A stretch of 13,154 bases of DNA from Planctomycetaceae bacterium. GTDB taxonomy: Bacteria; Planctomycetota; Planctomycetia; Pirellulales; Pirellulaceae. The notes beneath the pieces were generated by a model that saw only the letters and a program-made list of their open reading frames with translations, made no database searches and had not been told where the DNA came from. The translations under genes were made by a program, and so were the position numbers. Shown here in pieces: positions 1 through 6,721 of this stretch. How positions within the stretch are numbered: the stretch's first letter is position 1; every line of letters starts with the position of its first letter. The stretch lies in NCBI GenBank assembly GCA_018658605.1, contig JABHUV010000259.1, positions 1 through 13,154 on the forward strand. Direction: 5' to 3'.

Positions 1-356
1 GCAAGTGCTAATGCGTATGACAGAAAGATTGTGTTGCGAGCGGGTACGTACGTAATTGGAATATCGGATCCAATTTGGGAAACGTCATCATGCTTGGGAA
101 CCTCGATATCAGCGGTTAACGCAGACTGCCCGAAGAGGGATAAGTCGATATTAACAATGCAGTGTTCTGTAACGTCCGCCTGTTTAGCAATCATTTTTGC
201 TTGGTTAATTTCGTGACTATGGTTTTGTCCATAAAGGAAACTGAGCGCCACGACGTCGAATTCTTGTTCTAGTGCAATTGCTAACACGGTTGTTGAATCA
301 AGTCCACCGCTCAGCAGAACCACTGCGGGTGGGCGTTTATTTGTGAGAGTGGTCAT
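1..356 (-). CDS. queC: 7-cyano-7-deazaguanine synthase QueC (partial)
   Basis: QueC is an ATP-dependent cytosolic enzyme that converts 7-carboxy-7-deazaguanine and ammonia into preQ0, the precursor of the tRNA base queuosine. The first 118 residues are visible, read leftward from an ATG at 354-356; the rest lies beyond the left edge. The ATP pyrophosphatase P-loop SGGLDSTT is at residues 16-23, followed by the family signatures LYGQNHSHE (41-49) and YVPARNT (103-109). The C-terminal zinc-binding cysteines are outside the window. No clear Shine-Dalgarno precedes the ATG, but the P-loop sits at the normal distance from this start. Other que genes are not visible. The leader holds a perfect TATAAT and a strong hairpin, listed separately. 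The assignment is firm on motifs alone. Confidence 0.95.
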   Translation of the reverse strand, partial: MTTLTNKRPPAVVLLSGGLDSTTVLAIALEQEFDVVALSFLYGQNHSHEINQAKMIAKQADVTEHCIVNIDLSLFGQSALTADIEVPKHDDVSQIGSDIPITYVPARNTIFLSYALAL

Positions 357-384
357 GCGGCTAATATATTAAGGCGTTAAATAG

Positions 385-416
385 GGAAACTCGCGTTTTA
401 AGCTCCGCGAATTTCC
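385..416 (-). promoter_or_regulatory. Hairpin in queC leader
   Basis: An inverted repeat with 11-base arms (385-395 and 406-416) and a 10-base spacer lies 29 bases upstream of the queC ATG. Read as minus-strand RNA the arms pair fully, with one U-G wobble; in a plus-strand transcript that position would be a C-A mismatch, so the structure fits the queC transcript better. No long U run follows, so it does not look like a terminator. The loop does not match the preQ1-I consensus I know. It could be a leader RNA element, an mRNA-stabilising hairpin or a DNA operator. Confidence 0.5.
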
Positions 417-418
417 AT

Positions 419-424
419 ATTATA
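419..424 (-). promoter_or_regulatory. Possible -10 box for queC
   Basis: The minus strand reads TATAAT, a perfect sigma-70 type -10 hexamer, about 60 bases before the queC ATG. The hexamer 17 bases upstream (TGCCCC) is a poor -35 match. Transcription would begin near 412, inside the outer part of the 385-416 inverted repeat, so the repeat might act as an operator over the start site instead of an RNA hairpin. Planctomycete promoter consensus is poorly defined. Confidence 0.35.
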
Positions 425-500
425 GATTAATCACGGCAATTGGGGCAGATGTAGTTTCGATCGTTAAAGATAACCAAAACTCCACAATTATATTTAGTGC

Positions 501-530
501 TTGCTAATATTGCTATAAAAGGACTATAAA
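501..530 (+). promoter_or_regulatory. Possible lemA promoter
   Basis: TTGCTA (501-506) and TATAAA (525-530) are separated by 18 bases and lie about 40 bases before the lemA start, in an AT-rich stretch. This resembles a sigma-70 promoter by pattern only. Confidence 0.3.
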
Positions 531-572
531 TAACCGAGATGACGAACTGTAGATTTTGAAAGGTCGGAAGCA

Positions 573-1229
573 ATGAAGATGCTCACAATAATAAGTTCAC
601 TTGGTGCACTTGAAATAAGTCTAATTTGCATCGTCGCATTCGTGGTGGTGCTATTCTTAATCGTTTTAGTGGTGGTCTGGAATGGTTACAACCGTCTAGT
701 GCGTCTTAGCGAATTGACAGATAAGGGATTTTCGGACATCAACGTGTTTTGCAAACGACGGTACGACCTGATCCCTAATTTGATAGCGATCGCGAAAAAA
801 TATATGTCTCACGAAAGTGGCACTTTGGAGGCGGTCGTCCAGGCGCGTAATCAGGCCCAAGGCGCGCTTCAAGGCGCAGCGATTAAACCGAGCGATGCCG
901 GCGCGGTCCAGGCTTTCGTCGGTGCCGAACAGACGCTAACCGGAACTCTGGGGCGAATGTTTGCCTTGGCAGAGGACTATCCGGACCTCAAGGCAAATAC
1001 GAATATGTTGAATATTCAAGAGGAGCTTTCAAATACCGAGGATGGAATCGCACGGGCGAGAGAAAGCTATAATAACAAAGTCACCAATTTCAATATCCAC
1101 CGAAAATCCATTCCAACTATTTTATACGCTGGAATGGTTGGGTTCGGCACTGACCGCGACTTACTAGAGTTCGACGACCAGGCCCAAATAGAACATGCCC
1201 CTGACGTGGGCGCATTGTTCGATAGTTAG
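573..1229 (+). CDS. lemA: LemA family membrane protein
   Basis: The 218-residue protein has the LemA layout: a short N-terminus, one transmembrane helix (about residues 15-36), then an alpha-helical domain. Family signatures are WNGYNRLVRLSE (36-47), the basic stretch KRRYDLIPNL (61-70) followed by IAIAKKYMSHE (71-81), ARNQA (91-95) and the C-terminal YAGMVGF (185-191). Length is near the family norm. LemA proteins sit in bacterial cell membranes; their biochemical role is not settled. An AAAGG at 559-563 stands 9 bases before ATG 573, while GGAAG at 566-570 stands 8 bases before a second in-frame ATG at 579, so the start could be two codons later. LemA is often beside a TPM-domain (YgcG-like) protein or an M48 peptidase; neither is here. 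The stop overlaps the stop of the convergent WYL regulator by 4 bases. Confidence 0.9.
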   Translation: MKMLTIISSLGALEISLICIVAFVVVLFLIVLVVVWNGYNRLVRLSELTDKGFSDINVFCKRRYDLIPNLIAIAKKYMSHESGTLEAVVQARNQAQGALQGAAIKPSDAGAVQAFVGAEQTLTGTLGRMFALAEDYPDLKANTNMLNIQEELSNTEDGIARARESYNNKVTNFNIHRKSIPTILYAGMVGFGTDRDLLEFDDQAQIEHAPDVGALFDS

Positions 1230-2230
1230 TCATCGCTGTACATTGCGACCATATTAGCTAACAGCTCAATCATTACTTTGCGGCAAGCTTCAGGGTGAAG
1301 TATTTCGGCATTCGCACAAAATCCCAAAACTCTCGGAATTACTTCCATGTCATGGTGAGCCGGGACCCTGAGTAAGGCTCCGCCATCGGGGAGTATTTCC
1401 AGTTTCTGTCGGGGATGCCACGGTTCCTCAGCAACCCACTTGGCTGCGGCATTCGTTAGTCGGATTTCATAAACGGTCGTCCCTTCGTTGGCAAAAATCC
1501 CGATTCCCGAATCAAGGTAATTATGAAAGTCCTCGTCTGTCGGTGAAAAATAATCATCTAACGCTTCGGTAACCGATATTCGATCTAACTTCCAATGCCG
1601 AGGGTTGGCATCCGTATTATTTTCATGCGCGATCACATAGAGGCTAGAGTTATAGAATACGATTGCCCTTGGGGCTATGCGCCGGGCACTCGCTTCGTTT
1701 TGTAGAGACGAATATTCGATGCGGCACCAACGATGCTGGACGACGCACCGTTCAAGAGTTTTGAGAAAGCCCTGGTGGTTGGCGTAGGTTTTAGAGGGTG
1801 TCCCAGTGATAAACAGTGTTTGACGGCATCGCTGGTAATGTTGCCAAACACTGTCAGGGACTTCATCCTGAACTCGCTTCCAGAACGAATTAATTCCTTG
1901 TCCGATGAATGTTCCACTGAGGGGTGCAAGAAGTTCGCGCCCCAATGAAAGCGCAACAAGCTCAGTGGCGGTCGCTGTAATCGTATAAGCCTGCTTGGCG
2001 TTAGGTCCAAGTTTCCAAACTTTGCCGCGCTGGAGTTCATCATTAACAATATCGATACCTGCAGATTGCAGGGCCTCGATATCACGGCGTAGGGTGCGCG
2101 TATGCAGAGAGGATAACCCTAAATCCTCAACCAAGCTGTCTCGCAATTCCACCAGCGTACTACCGAAACGGGTTCGTTCTAATGCCTGGAGTAATTTGTG
2201 TTGTCGAATTAGCTGTTCGTTTCGTGCCAC
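1226..2230 (-). CDS. WYL-domain transcriptional regulator (YafY/PafC type)
   Basis: The 334 residues have the standard architecture of this family: an N-terminal winged helix-turn-helix (about 1-75, with LVELRDSL.....HTRTLRRDIEALQSAGIDI), a WYL domain (about 155-225) and a C-terminal WCX-like extension (about 250-330). The WYL core reads SSLYVIA at 195-201, so the name-giving triad is changed to LYV; the following HWKLDRIS (212-219) is typical. WYL domains are thought to bind a small ligand or nucleic acid and to switch the DNA-binding part. The start is GTG at 2228-2230; an in-frame TAA lies just upstream and no good Shine-Dalgarno is seen. It follows the threonine synthase-like gene by 41 bases, so it could be co-transcribed with it. 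Its target is unknown. Confidence 0.88.
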   Translation of the reverse strand: MARNEQLIRQHKLLQALERTRFGSTLVELRDSLVEDLGLSSLHTRTLRRDIEALQSAGIDIVNDELQRGKVWKLGPNAKQAYTITATATELVALSLGRELLAPLSGTFIGQGINSFWKRVQDEVPDSVWQHYQRCRQTLFITGTPSKTYANHQGFLKTLERCVVQHRWCRIEYSSLQNEASARRIAPRAIVFYNSSLYVIAHENNTDANPRHWKLDRISVTEALDDYFSPTDEDFHNYLDSGIGIFANEGTTVYEIRLTNAAAKWVAEEPWHPRQKLEILPDGGALLRVPAHHDMEVIPRVLGFCANAEILHPEACRKVMIELLANMVAMYSDD

Positions 2231-2250
2231 GACGATAAACCGTTAAACTA

Positions 2251-2268
2251 TGTTAAGCTGAGCTAACA
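2251..2268. promoter_or_regulatory. Imperfect inverted repeat before WYL regulator
   Basis: TGTTAAGCTGAGCTAACA forms a 7-base-pair stem (TGTT/AACA plus AGC/GCT) with one bulged A and a 3-base loop. It occupies most of the 41-base gap between the threonine synthase-like stop and the regulator start. No T-run follows on the minus strand, so an intrinsic terminator is unlikely. An operator, perhaps for the regulator itself, or chance are the alternatives. Confidence 0.3.
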
Positions 2269-2271
2269 TTC

Positions 2272-3504
2272 CTAAATTGCCGCCCAATTTATTGGTTGTT
2301 CTATATTGAGCAAAGGTAATTCGCATGCAATGGCTTCTGAATATTTCTGGGAAGCGCCTGTATTGAAAACGACGATATTGTCATTCGCGGATATAGTTCC
2401 ATCGTCGAGACATTGCTGCACCGCTGCGAAGCAGGCTCCGGTTTCTGGACAAACACTAATGCCCTCCGTTGCCGTTGCTCGTGACATCCACGGTAGGATA
2501 GCATCTTCGTCCACCGCGACGGCAGTTCCACCACTTTGCCTAATTGCATCGAGAATCATGAAGTCGCCTACGGCGCCAGGCACACGAATTCCACGCGCGA
2601 TGGTTTCCGCGCTTTGGACCGGGGTTGCATGCCTTTGCCCGCTATCATACGCATTGACTATTGGTGAACAACCTGTGCTCTGTACGGAGATCATACGAGG
2701 CATTACGGGGGAATCTAACCAGCCCATTTCGCGAAGTTCATTAAAGGCCTTCCACATCCCGATCAGACCAGTTCCGCCTCCGGTGGGATAAAAAATTACA
2801 TCGGGCAATTTCCAGTCGAATTGTTCCGCAAGTTCCAATCCCATCGTCTTTTTACCTTCGATGCGATATGGCTCTTTGAGCGTTGAAAGATCAAACCACC
2901 CCATTTCGTCTTTGCCCTTATTCACAACACTACCACAATCGTTAATTAAACCGTTTACGAGAAACGCATGGGCTCCGGCGGCAACTGCTTCGTATTGATT
3001 AATGATTGGAGTATCCTGTGGCATAAAAACGTAGCACTGCATTCCCGCACGGGCCGCGTAAGCAGCGGCGGCGCCACCGGCATTTCCAGCTGTTGGGAGG
3101 GCTACCGTTTTAACCCCGAAATGATTCGCCATTGTGATTGCCAACGCCATTCCACGACTCTTAAAGCTGCCGGTGGGCAGTTGGGATTCATCTTTGACGC
3201 TGAGGTGATTTAGTCCCATTTCGCCGCCAAGCCGTGGGCAGGGTAGAACGGGAGTCATACCTTCACCAAGTGACACGATCTTGCTGGGTTCATAAGCTGG
3301 CAACAACTCGGCATAACGCCAAATTGTGGGCGGGCGACTTAGCAAAACTTGTTTGCTAAGGGACTTATTGATTTGCTCTAAATCGTAGCGCACCCAAATT
3401 GGTCGTTCATGATGGAGCGTATGGACGATCTCCGGAGGAAGATGTTCGCCATCGATGGCGCCTTCTAAGTGAGAAACGAAGTTATTAGTCACCGTGGCGG
3501 TCAT
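2272..3504 (-). CDS. thrC: Threonine synthase-like PLP enzyme
   Basis: Threonine synthase converts O-phosphohomoserine to threonine with pyridoxal phosphate. The 410 residues show the fold-type II signatures in order: SLGEGMTPV (78-86), the PLP-lysine motif LPTGSFKSRG (109-118, lysine 115), the substrate loop TAGNAGG (138-144) and the phosphate-binding loop PTGGGTG (240-246). The N-terminal module with RYDLE (39-43) is the one found in true threonine synthases. However, the zinc-ribbon cysteines usual there are absent: LEGAIDGE stands where LxCxxCG is normal and LHHERP where a CxCG pair is normal. AAGGA lies 7 bases before the ATG, supporting the start. The gene follows the transporter gene by 60 bases. 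It could be the cell's threonine synthase or a paralogue with another substrate; no homoserine dehydrogenase or kinase is nearby. Confidence 0.85.
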   Translation of the reverse strand: MTATVTNNFVSHLEGAIDGEHLPPEIVHTLHHERPIWVRYDLEQINKSLSKQVLLSRPPTIWRYAELLPAYEPSKIVSLGEGMTPVLPCPRLGGEMGLNHLSVKDESQLPTGSFKSRGMALAITMANHFGVKTVALPTAGNAGGAAAAYAARAGMQCYVFMPQDTPIINQYEAVAAGAHAFLVNGLINDCGSVVNKGKDEMGWFDLSTLKEPYRIEGKKTMGLELAEQFDWKLPDVIFYPTGGGTGLIGMWKAFNELREMGWLDSPVMPRMISVQSTGCSPIVNAYDSGQRHATPVQSAETIARGIRVPGAVGDFMILDAIRQSGGTAVAVDEDAILPWMSRATATEGISVCPETGACFAAVQQCLDDGTISANDNIVVFNTGASQKYSEAIACELPLLNIEQPINWAAI

Positions 3505-3564
3505 AATATTCCTTTACTTAGCGTATCTAGTTTACCGAATAATTTGAGATTCTCGGGAAATCGG

Positions 3565-5451
3565 CTAACCCAGGAAACTTGCGACTTTTGTATAGGCTGC
3601 AAATCCGCCAGCGATCAGTAATCCAATGGCGGAAATAACGAGCAAAATATCCGATTTTCGCGAAGGTTGGAGGCGATTATCACAGAATTTGTAGCGGAAA
3701 TAAATAGCCGCTCCGCCGAGAATTGGCAACATGATAGATTGCATGACGCCACTCATAATGATAGCGACTACTGGTTTTACACCCAAGATGTAGGTGATGC
3801 CGCAGATAGCCGGTAATATTGCACACATCCATTTAACACACCGACCGTAGGAATCGTCACTGTTTTTTATCCAACCGAGTGTTCGTAAGACGTCAGAAAG
3901 CATACGTGCATTGCCGGCTGTAGCTACGAAAAACGTTGAATAGAGAACAGCGATCGCACCAAACAAGAAAATAAACTGTGCGGTGGGTCCGAATACTGGA
4001 CGATACATGACGCTCAGGGAGCGAACCATGTCATCTCCCGCCGGTATAAGTTCGATACGACCTAAAATCGCGGCCCCTAATAGAAAGAATGCCACCGTGG
4101 CAAATGTATAGACGGCCGCAGAGCACCACGCATCCCACTTCATAACGCGGATCCAACCGCGTGCGCGCGACGCCCAATCTTCGCTGTCATCTCGCACACC
4201 GGTGAAGCTTGCATAACCGTGCTCCATACACCAATAAGGGTAAGCGATGAGTTCTGCAGCCCCAACACCGATGATTCCAAAGGTTGCTAATGCAAAACCC
4301 AAACTCTCGGTCCATTGCCCAGGCCCCAATCCGAAACTTAGCCCATCCTTGATATCAGCCCACTGAATCTTCCATGCGATGGCCGAATCCATAGTTTGCA
4401 AACCAAATACATTTGCTATCGTTACCAACGTGAATAACGCGACCATAACAGTGGAAAACGTTTGAATAAAAGTATACCGGCCGATTACCAGCAGCGCCAT
4501 CGTTCCTAGGGTTAAGCCGGCAGCGTACCAATTATGGTCGTTCGAGGAATGAATGGCGGGCCTAGTTAATGCGGAGTTGTAGTACTGCATGAACGACGCA
4601 ACCGTTGCTTGGTGTTGTGTAATTTCTTCCCGAGTATTATCGCGAAGATAGCCATCGATGGATAACGATAATTCTGTACGCAGGCCGGCTATTGCAGGAG
4701 ATTCGTTCGGTTTACTTGTTCCGATCTTCGTCCGAGACAACTCTTCCGTTAGTTGCCGCAAGCGGGGATCGGGCAGTAATTGCTCTACGATACAGCGCTC
4801 TGCGAGAGATAAATCGGACTCCAACAATGGTTTCAAAAGTAGTCTAACATTTTCGGGATTAGGGAGTGATCCGGTATTAACAGGTTTTAATTTCGAAAAG
4901 GCAATTGCTGAAGCTATCTCATTATCGATGATCTGTTTTTGCAATATTTTACGAGTATCTGAGTCAGAGGTGATAGAGTGTTGCGCGCGGCTAACCTCCA
5001 ATACAGTTTCAGCCTCACGAAATTCGTTGTGATCGATTCCGTATTCAGTAATGGGCATAGAAATGGAGAGCGCCTGACCAACACCACCAACGATCCCACC
5101 AAGTTGGCCCATGATAAAAATGAACATGATAAACCAATACCATATAAACCAATTGCCGCGTCCCAATCGCGGACCGGGTAGCTTGGATAGCCCCTTAATG
5201 GACGTTATGCCTGTTGTTATCGTAAATCGCCCGAGCTCTATTTGTACGAAAACTTTAATTAAACAGCCGATGATGATTAACCAAAGTAACGCAAAACCAC
5301 CTTTAGCGCCTGTAGTCGTAGTAGCAATAAGTTCCCCGGAGCCGACGATTGAGCCCGCGATGATCAAGCCTGGTCCAAGTTTACTAAGAATTCCACGGAC
5401 TGAAGTGGGAGGTGTCGCCACAGCGGCATCTTTCTTGTCGAGTTCAGACAT
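3565..5451 (-). CDS. Nramp-like divalent metal transporter with large insertion
   Basis: This 628-residue inner-membrane protein has about ten or more hydrophobic helices and the Nramp fold signatures in divergent form. The TM1 region reads GPGLIIAGSIVGSGELIATTTTGAKGG (26-52); the classical metal-binding DPGN is replaced by GSGE (37-40). The TM6 region reads IGVGAAELIAYPYWCMEHGYAS (394-415) where classical Nramps have the MPH metal motif. Such changes are known in distant Nramp-related groups and suggest a substrate other than Mn or Fe. Residues about 135-305 are a hydrophilic, charged, mostly helical insertion between membrane helices, which makes the protein clearly longer than ordinary Nramps (roughly 400-550). 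GGAG lies 8 bases before the ATG, but CTCC just upstream could pair with it. It probably heads a unit with the synthase and regulator genes. Substrate is unknown. Confidence 0.82.
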   Translation of the reverse strand: MSELDKKDAAVATPPTSVRGILSKLGPGLIIAGSIVGSGELIATTTTGAKGGFALLWLIIIGCLIKVFVQIELGRFTITTGITSIKGLSKLPGPRLGRGNWFIWYWFIMFIFIMGQLGGIVGGVGQALSISMPITEYGIDHNEFREAETVLEVSRAQHSITSDSDTRKILQKQIIDNEIASAIAFSKLKPVNTGSLPNPENVRLLLKPLLESDLSLAERCIVEQLLPDPRLRQLTEELSRTKIGTSKPNESPAIAGLRTELSLSIDGYLRDNTREEITQHQATVASFMQYYNSALTRPAIHSSNDHNWYAAGLTLGTMALLVIGRYTFIQTFSTVMVALFTLVTIANVFGLQTMDSAIAWKIQWADIKDGLSFGLGPGQWTESLGFALATFGIIGVGAAELIAYPYWCMEHGYASFTGVRDDSEDWASRARGWIRVMKWDAWCSAAVYTFATVAFFLLGAAILGRIELIPAGDDMVRSLSVMYRPVFGPTAQFIFLFGAIAVLYSTFFVATAGNARMLSDVLRTLGWIKNSDDSYGRCVKWMCAILPAICGITYILGVKPVVAIIMSGVMQSIMLPILGGAAIYFRYKFCDNRLQPSRKSDILLVISAIGLLIAGGFAAYTKVASFLG

Positions 5452-5648
5452 TTTTGCTCCGGACGGAGTTATCGGGTGGTAACATGTGATCTAACGTAAG
5501 TGAGTCAGGTGCCTAATAACATAACAACCATTAAGCATAACAGTTCACTCAGCGAGTTTCACGCCCTACCGACACAATTTTAATCGACGATTTCAGCTTT
5601 CCGAGTATGGAGACAGTTCGCCGTTGGGTACCACGCTGAAGATAAAGA
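5452..5648. other. Intergenic region upstream of transporter gene
   Basis: This 197-base gap separates the end of the small lipoprotein gene from the transporter start, both on the minus strand. It must hold the transporter promoter unless transcription reads through. I see no convincing open reading frame, RNA gene, strong hairpin or repeat apart from the small stem at 5457-5468. Confidence 0.5.
5457..5468 (-). promoter_or_regulatory. Shine-Dalgarno in a small hairpin before transporter
   Basis: On the minus strand the leader of the transporter gene reads CTCCGTCCGGAG directly before CAAAAATG. The GGAG is the ribosome-binding site and can pair with CTCC across a 4-base loop. The stem is only 4 base pairs but all G-C. 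It may lower translation or mean nothing. Confidence 0.3.
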
Positions 5649-5945
5649 CTAGGGAATAATCGGAGAATGCTTGCTCCGCTCTAGCGGCTGCGGATCCCTG
5701 AGAATCGAGGGTATTGGTGGCGCCGTTTGCGTTGATTGGATATCTGACGTTAGTCGAGATTTGTCGAGTTCAAATGCACTGTTTGCCCGTCCGATTGACG
5801 GATGTTCCCGTTCTACTATTCCACCGAGTACTTCATACGCATCGTCGGCGGGAATAACCGGTAAAGAACAGCCAACAACAAAACATATCGTCGCTATTGT
5901 TGTTGAACTGAGTACTAGTTTGGCACGACTGCGTAGGGTAGGCAT
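5649..5945 (-). CDS. Small putative lipoprotein, unknown function
   Basis: A 98-residue protein with a lipoprotein-type signal: basic N-terminus MPTLRSRAK, hydrophobic core (about 10-25) and lipobox FVVGC with the lipidated cysteine at 26, followed by SLPVIPADDAYEVLGG. The mature part is about 70 residues, polar and proline-rich toward the end, without a domain I recognise. The ATG at 5943-5945 is preferred because GGAG stands 7 bases upstream; a TTG six codons earlier has no such support. The gene follows the HAD phosphatase gene by 86 AT-rich bases on the same strand. The signal type argues that it is a real exported protein, but conservation is unknown. Confidence 0.6.
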   Translation of the reverse strand: MPTLRSRAKLVLSSTTIATICFVVGCSLPVIPADDAYEVLGGIVEREHPSIGRANSAFELDKSRLTSDIQSTQTAPPIPSILRDPQPLERSKHSPIIP

Positions 5946-6001
5946 TTGATAACTCCATCTCAATTTCGAATGTATTAGTAATCGGTGGAGTTAGGCGATT
6001 A

Positions 6002-6013
6002 ATTAAATTTAAT
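6002..6013. repeat. AT-rich perfect palindrome
   Basis: ATTAAATTTAAT is a perfect 12-base palindrome in the 86-base gap between the HAD phosphatase stop and the lipoprotein start; a second, 8-base palindrome TTCTAGAA is at 6023-6030. Palindromes are common by chance in AT-rich DNA, but the spot fits an operator or promoter for the lipoprotein gene. Confidence 0.25.
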
Positions 6014-6031
6014 GGAAATAATTTCTAGAAT

Positions 6032-6721
6032 TTAAATCCCTAAGGCGGACAAAATACGCGGGTCCGAGAGTTTATCGGCTATGAGGTCGACATCGTCGTA
6101 ACTTTGGCCGAGGTTATGCGAGGCGGGAACCGCCACGGTAAATGCTCCTGCAGCGATTGCGGCGCGGCAGCCATTTTCACTGTCTTCCAAGACTAACATT
6201 GTTGTCGGATCGATTTTGAGTAATTCAGCAACCTTCAAATAGGCGTCAGGTGCGGGTTTCCCGTTCACAATCTGGTCCCCCCCCACGATTACCTCAAATT
6301 GCTCCAGGTAGCCGAAACGTCCAATCAAGTCTGCTGCATAATTCGCACTACTAGACGTACAGATGGCTCGGGGTATTTCTGCTTCTATGAGGCGCTGTAG
6401 CAATCCCTCGAATCCTGGCATAAATGCCAATATCGAATCCAACACTAGATCAAAATGACGGTCTAGATCCATTCTAATTTGGGTGACACTATCAGTAAGT
6501 GAATGGTAATCCTTTAGTATTTGCGTCGAAACATCACTCGGTTGTCCCATTATCTGACCGACTATCTCGGGCGTTTGTTTTTTTCCCAATGGCGCTAGCA
6601 ATTGGTTAGTCGCCTCTAGGAATATATCTTCAGTGTTGAAGATCAATCCATCAAGGTCGAAAACGACAGTCGTTGGTGTGGGTCGCTTATGATGTGTATA
6701 TGTTGAATCGGATGCGTTCAC
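6032..6721 (-). CDS. HAD-superfamily hydrolase (beta-phosphoglucomutase-like)
   Basis: The 229-residue cytosolic protein carries all four HAD motifs: I, DLDGLIFNTE at 22-31 (nucleophile Asp22, acid/base Asp24); II, CTSSS at 121-125; III, GKPAPDAYL with Lys155; IV, VLEDSENG with Glu179 and Asp180. The helical cap inserted after motif I puts it in subfamily IA with beta-phosphoglucomutase, phosphoglycolate phosphatase and related sugar-phosphate phosphatases. Substrate cannot be read from sequence. The start is a GTG at 6719-6721 that overlaps the TGA of the DUF885 gene (GTGA), which implies translational coupling. About 18 polar residues precede motif I, more than usual, but no later start is available before the first motif. 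Confidence 0.88.
   Translation of the reverse strand: MNASDSTYTHHKRPTPTTVVFDLDGLIFNTEDIFLEATNQLLAPLGKKQTPEIVGQIMGQPSDVSTQILKDYHSLTDSVTQIRMDLDRHFDLVLDSILAFMPGFEGLLQRLIEAEIPRAICTSSSANYAADLIGRFGYLEQFEVIVGGDQIVNGKPAPDAYLKVAELLKIDPTTMLVLEDSENGCRAAIAAGAFTVAVPASHNLGQSYDDVDLIADKLSDPRILSALGI

Noticed and set aside
357..480. preQ1 riboswitch before queC
   Set aside because: The stem is present but the A-rich tail and the loop bases of preQ1-I are not; kept only as an unclassified hairpin.
1733..1948. Plus-strand reading frame inside the WYL regulator, and similar frames opposite other genes
   Set aside because: They lie antisense to genes with clear domain motifs, have no ribosome sites and no recognisable protein features.
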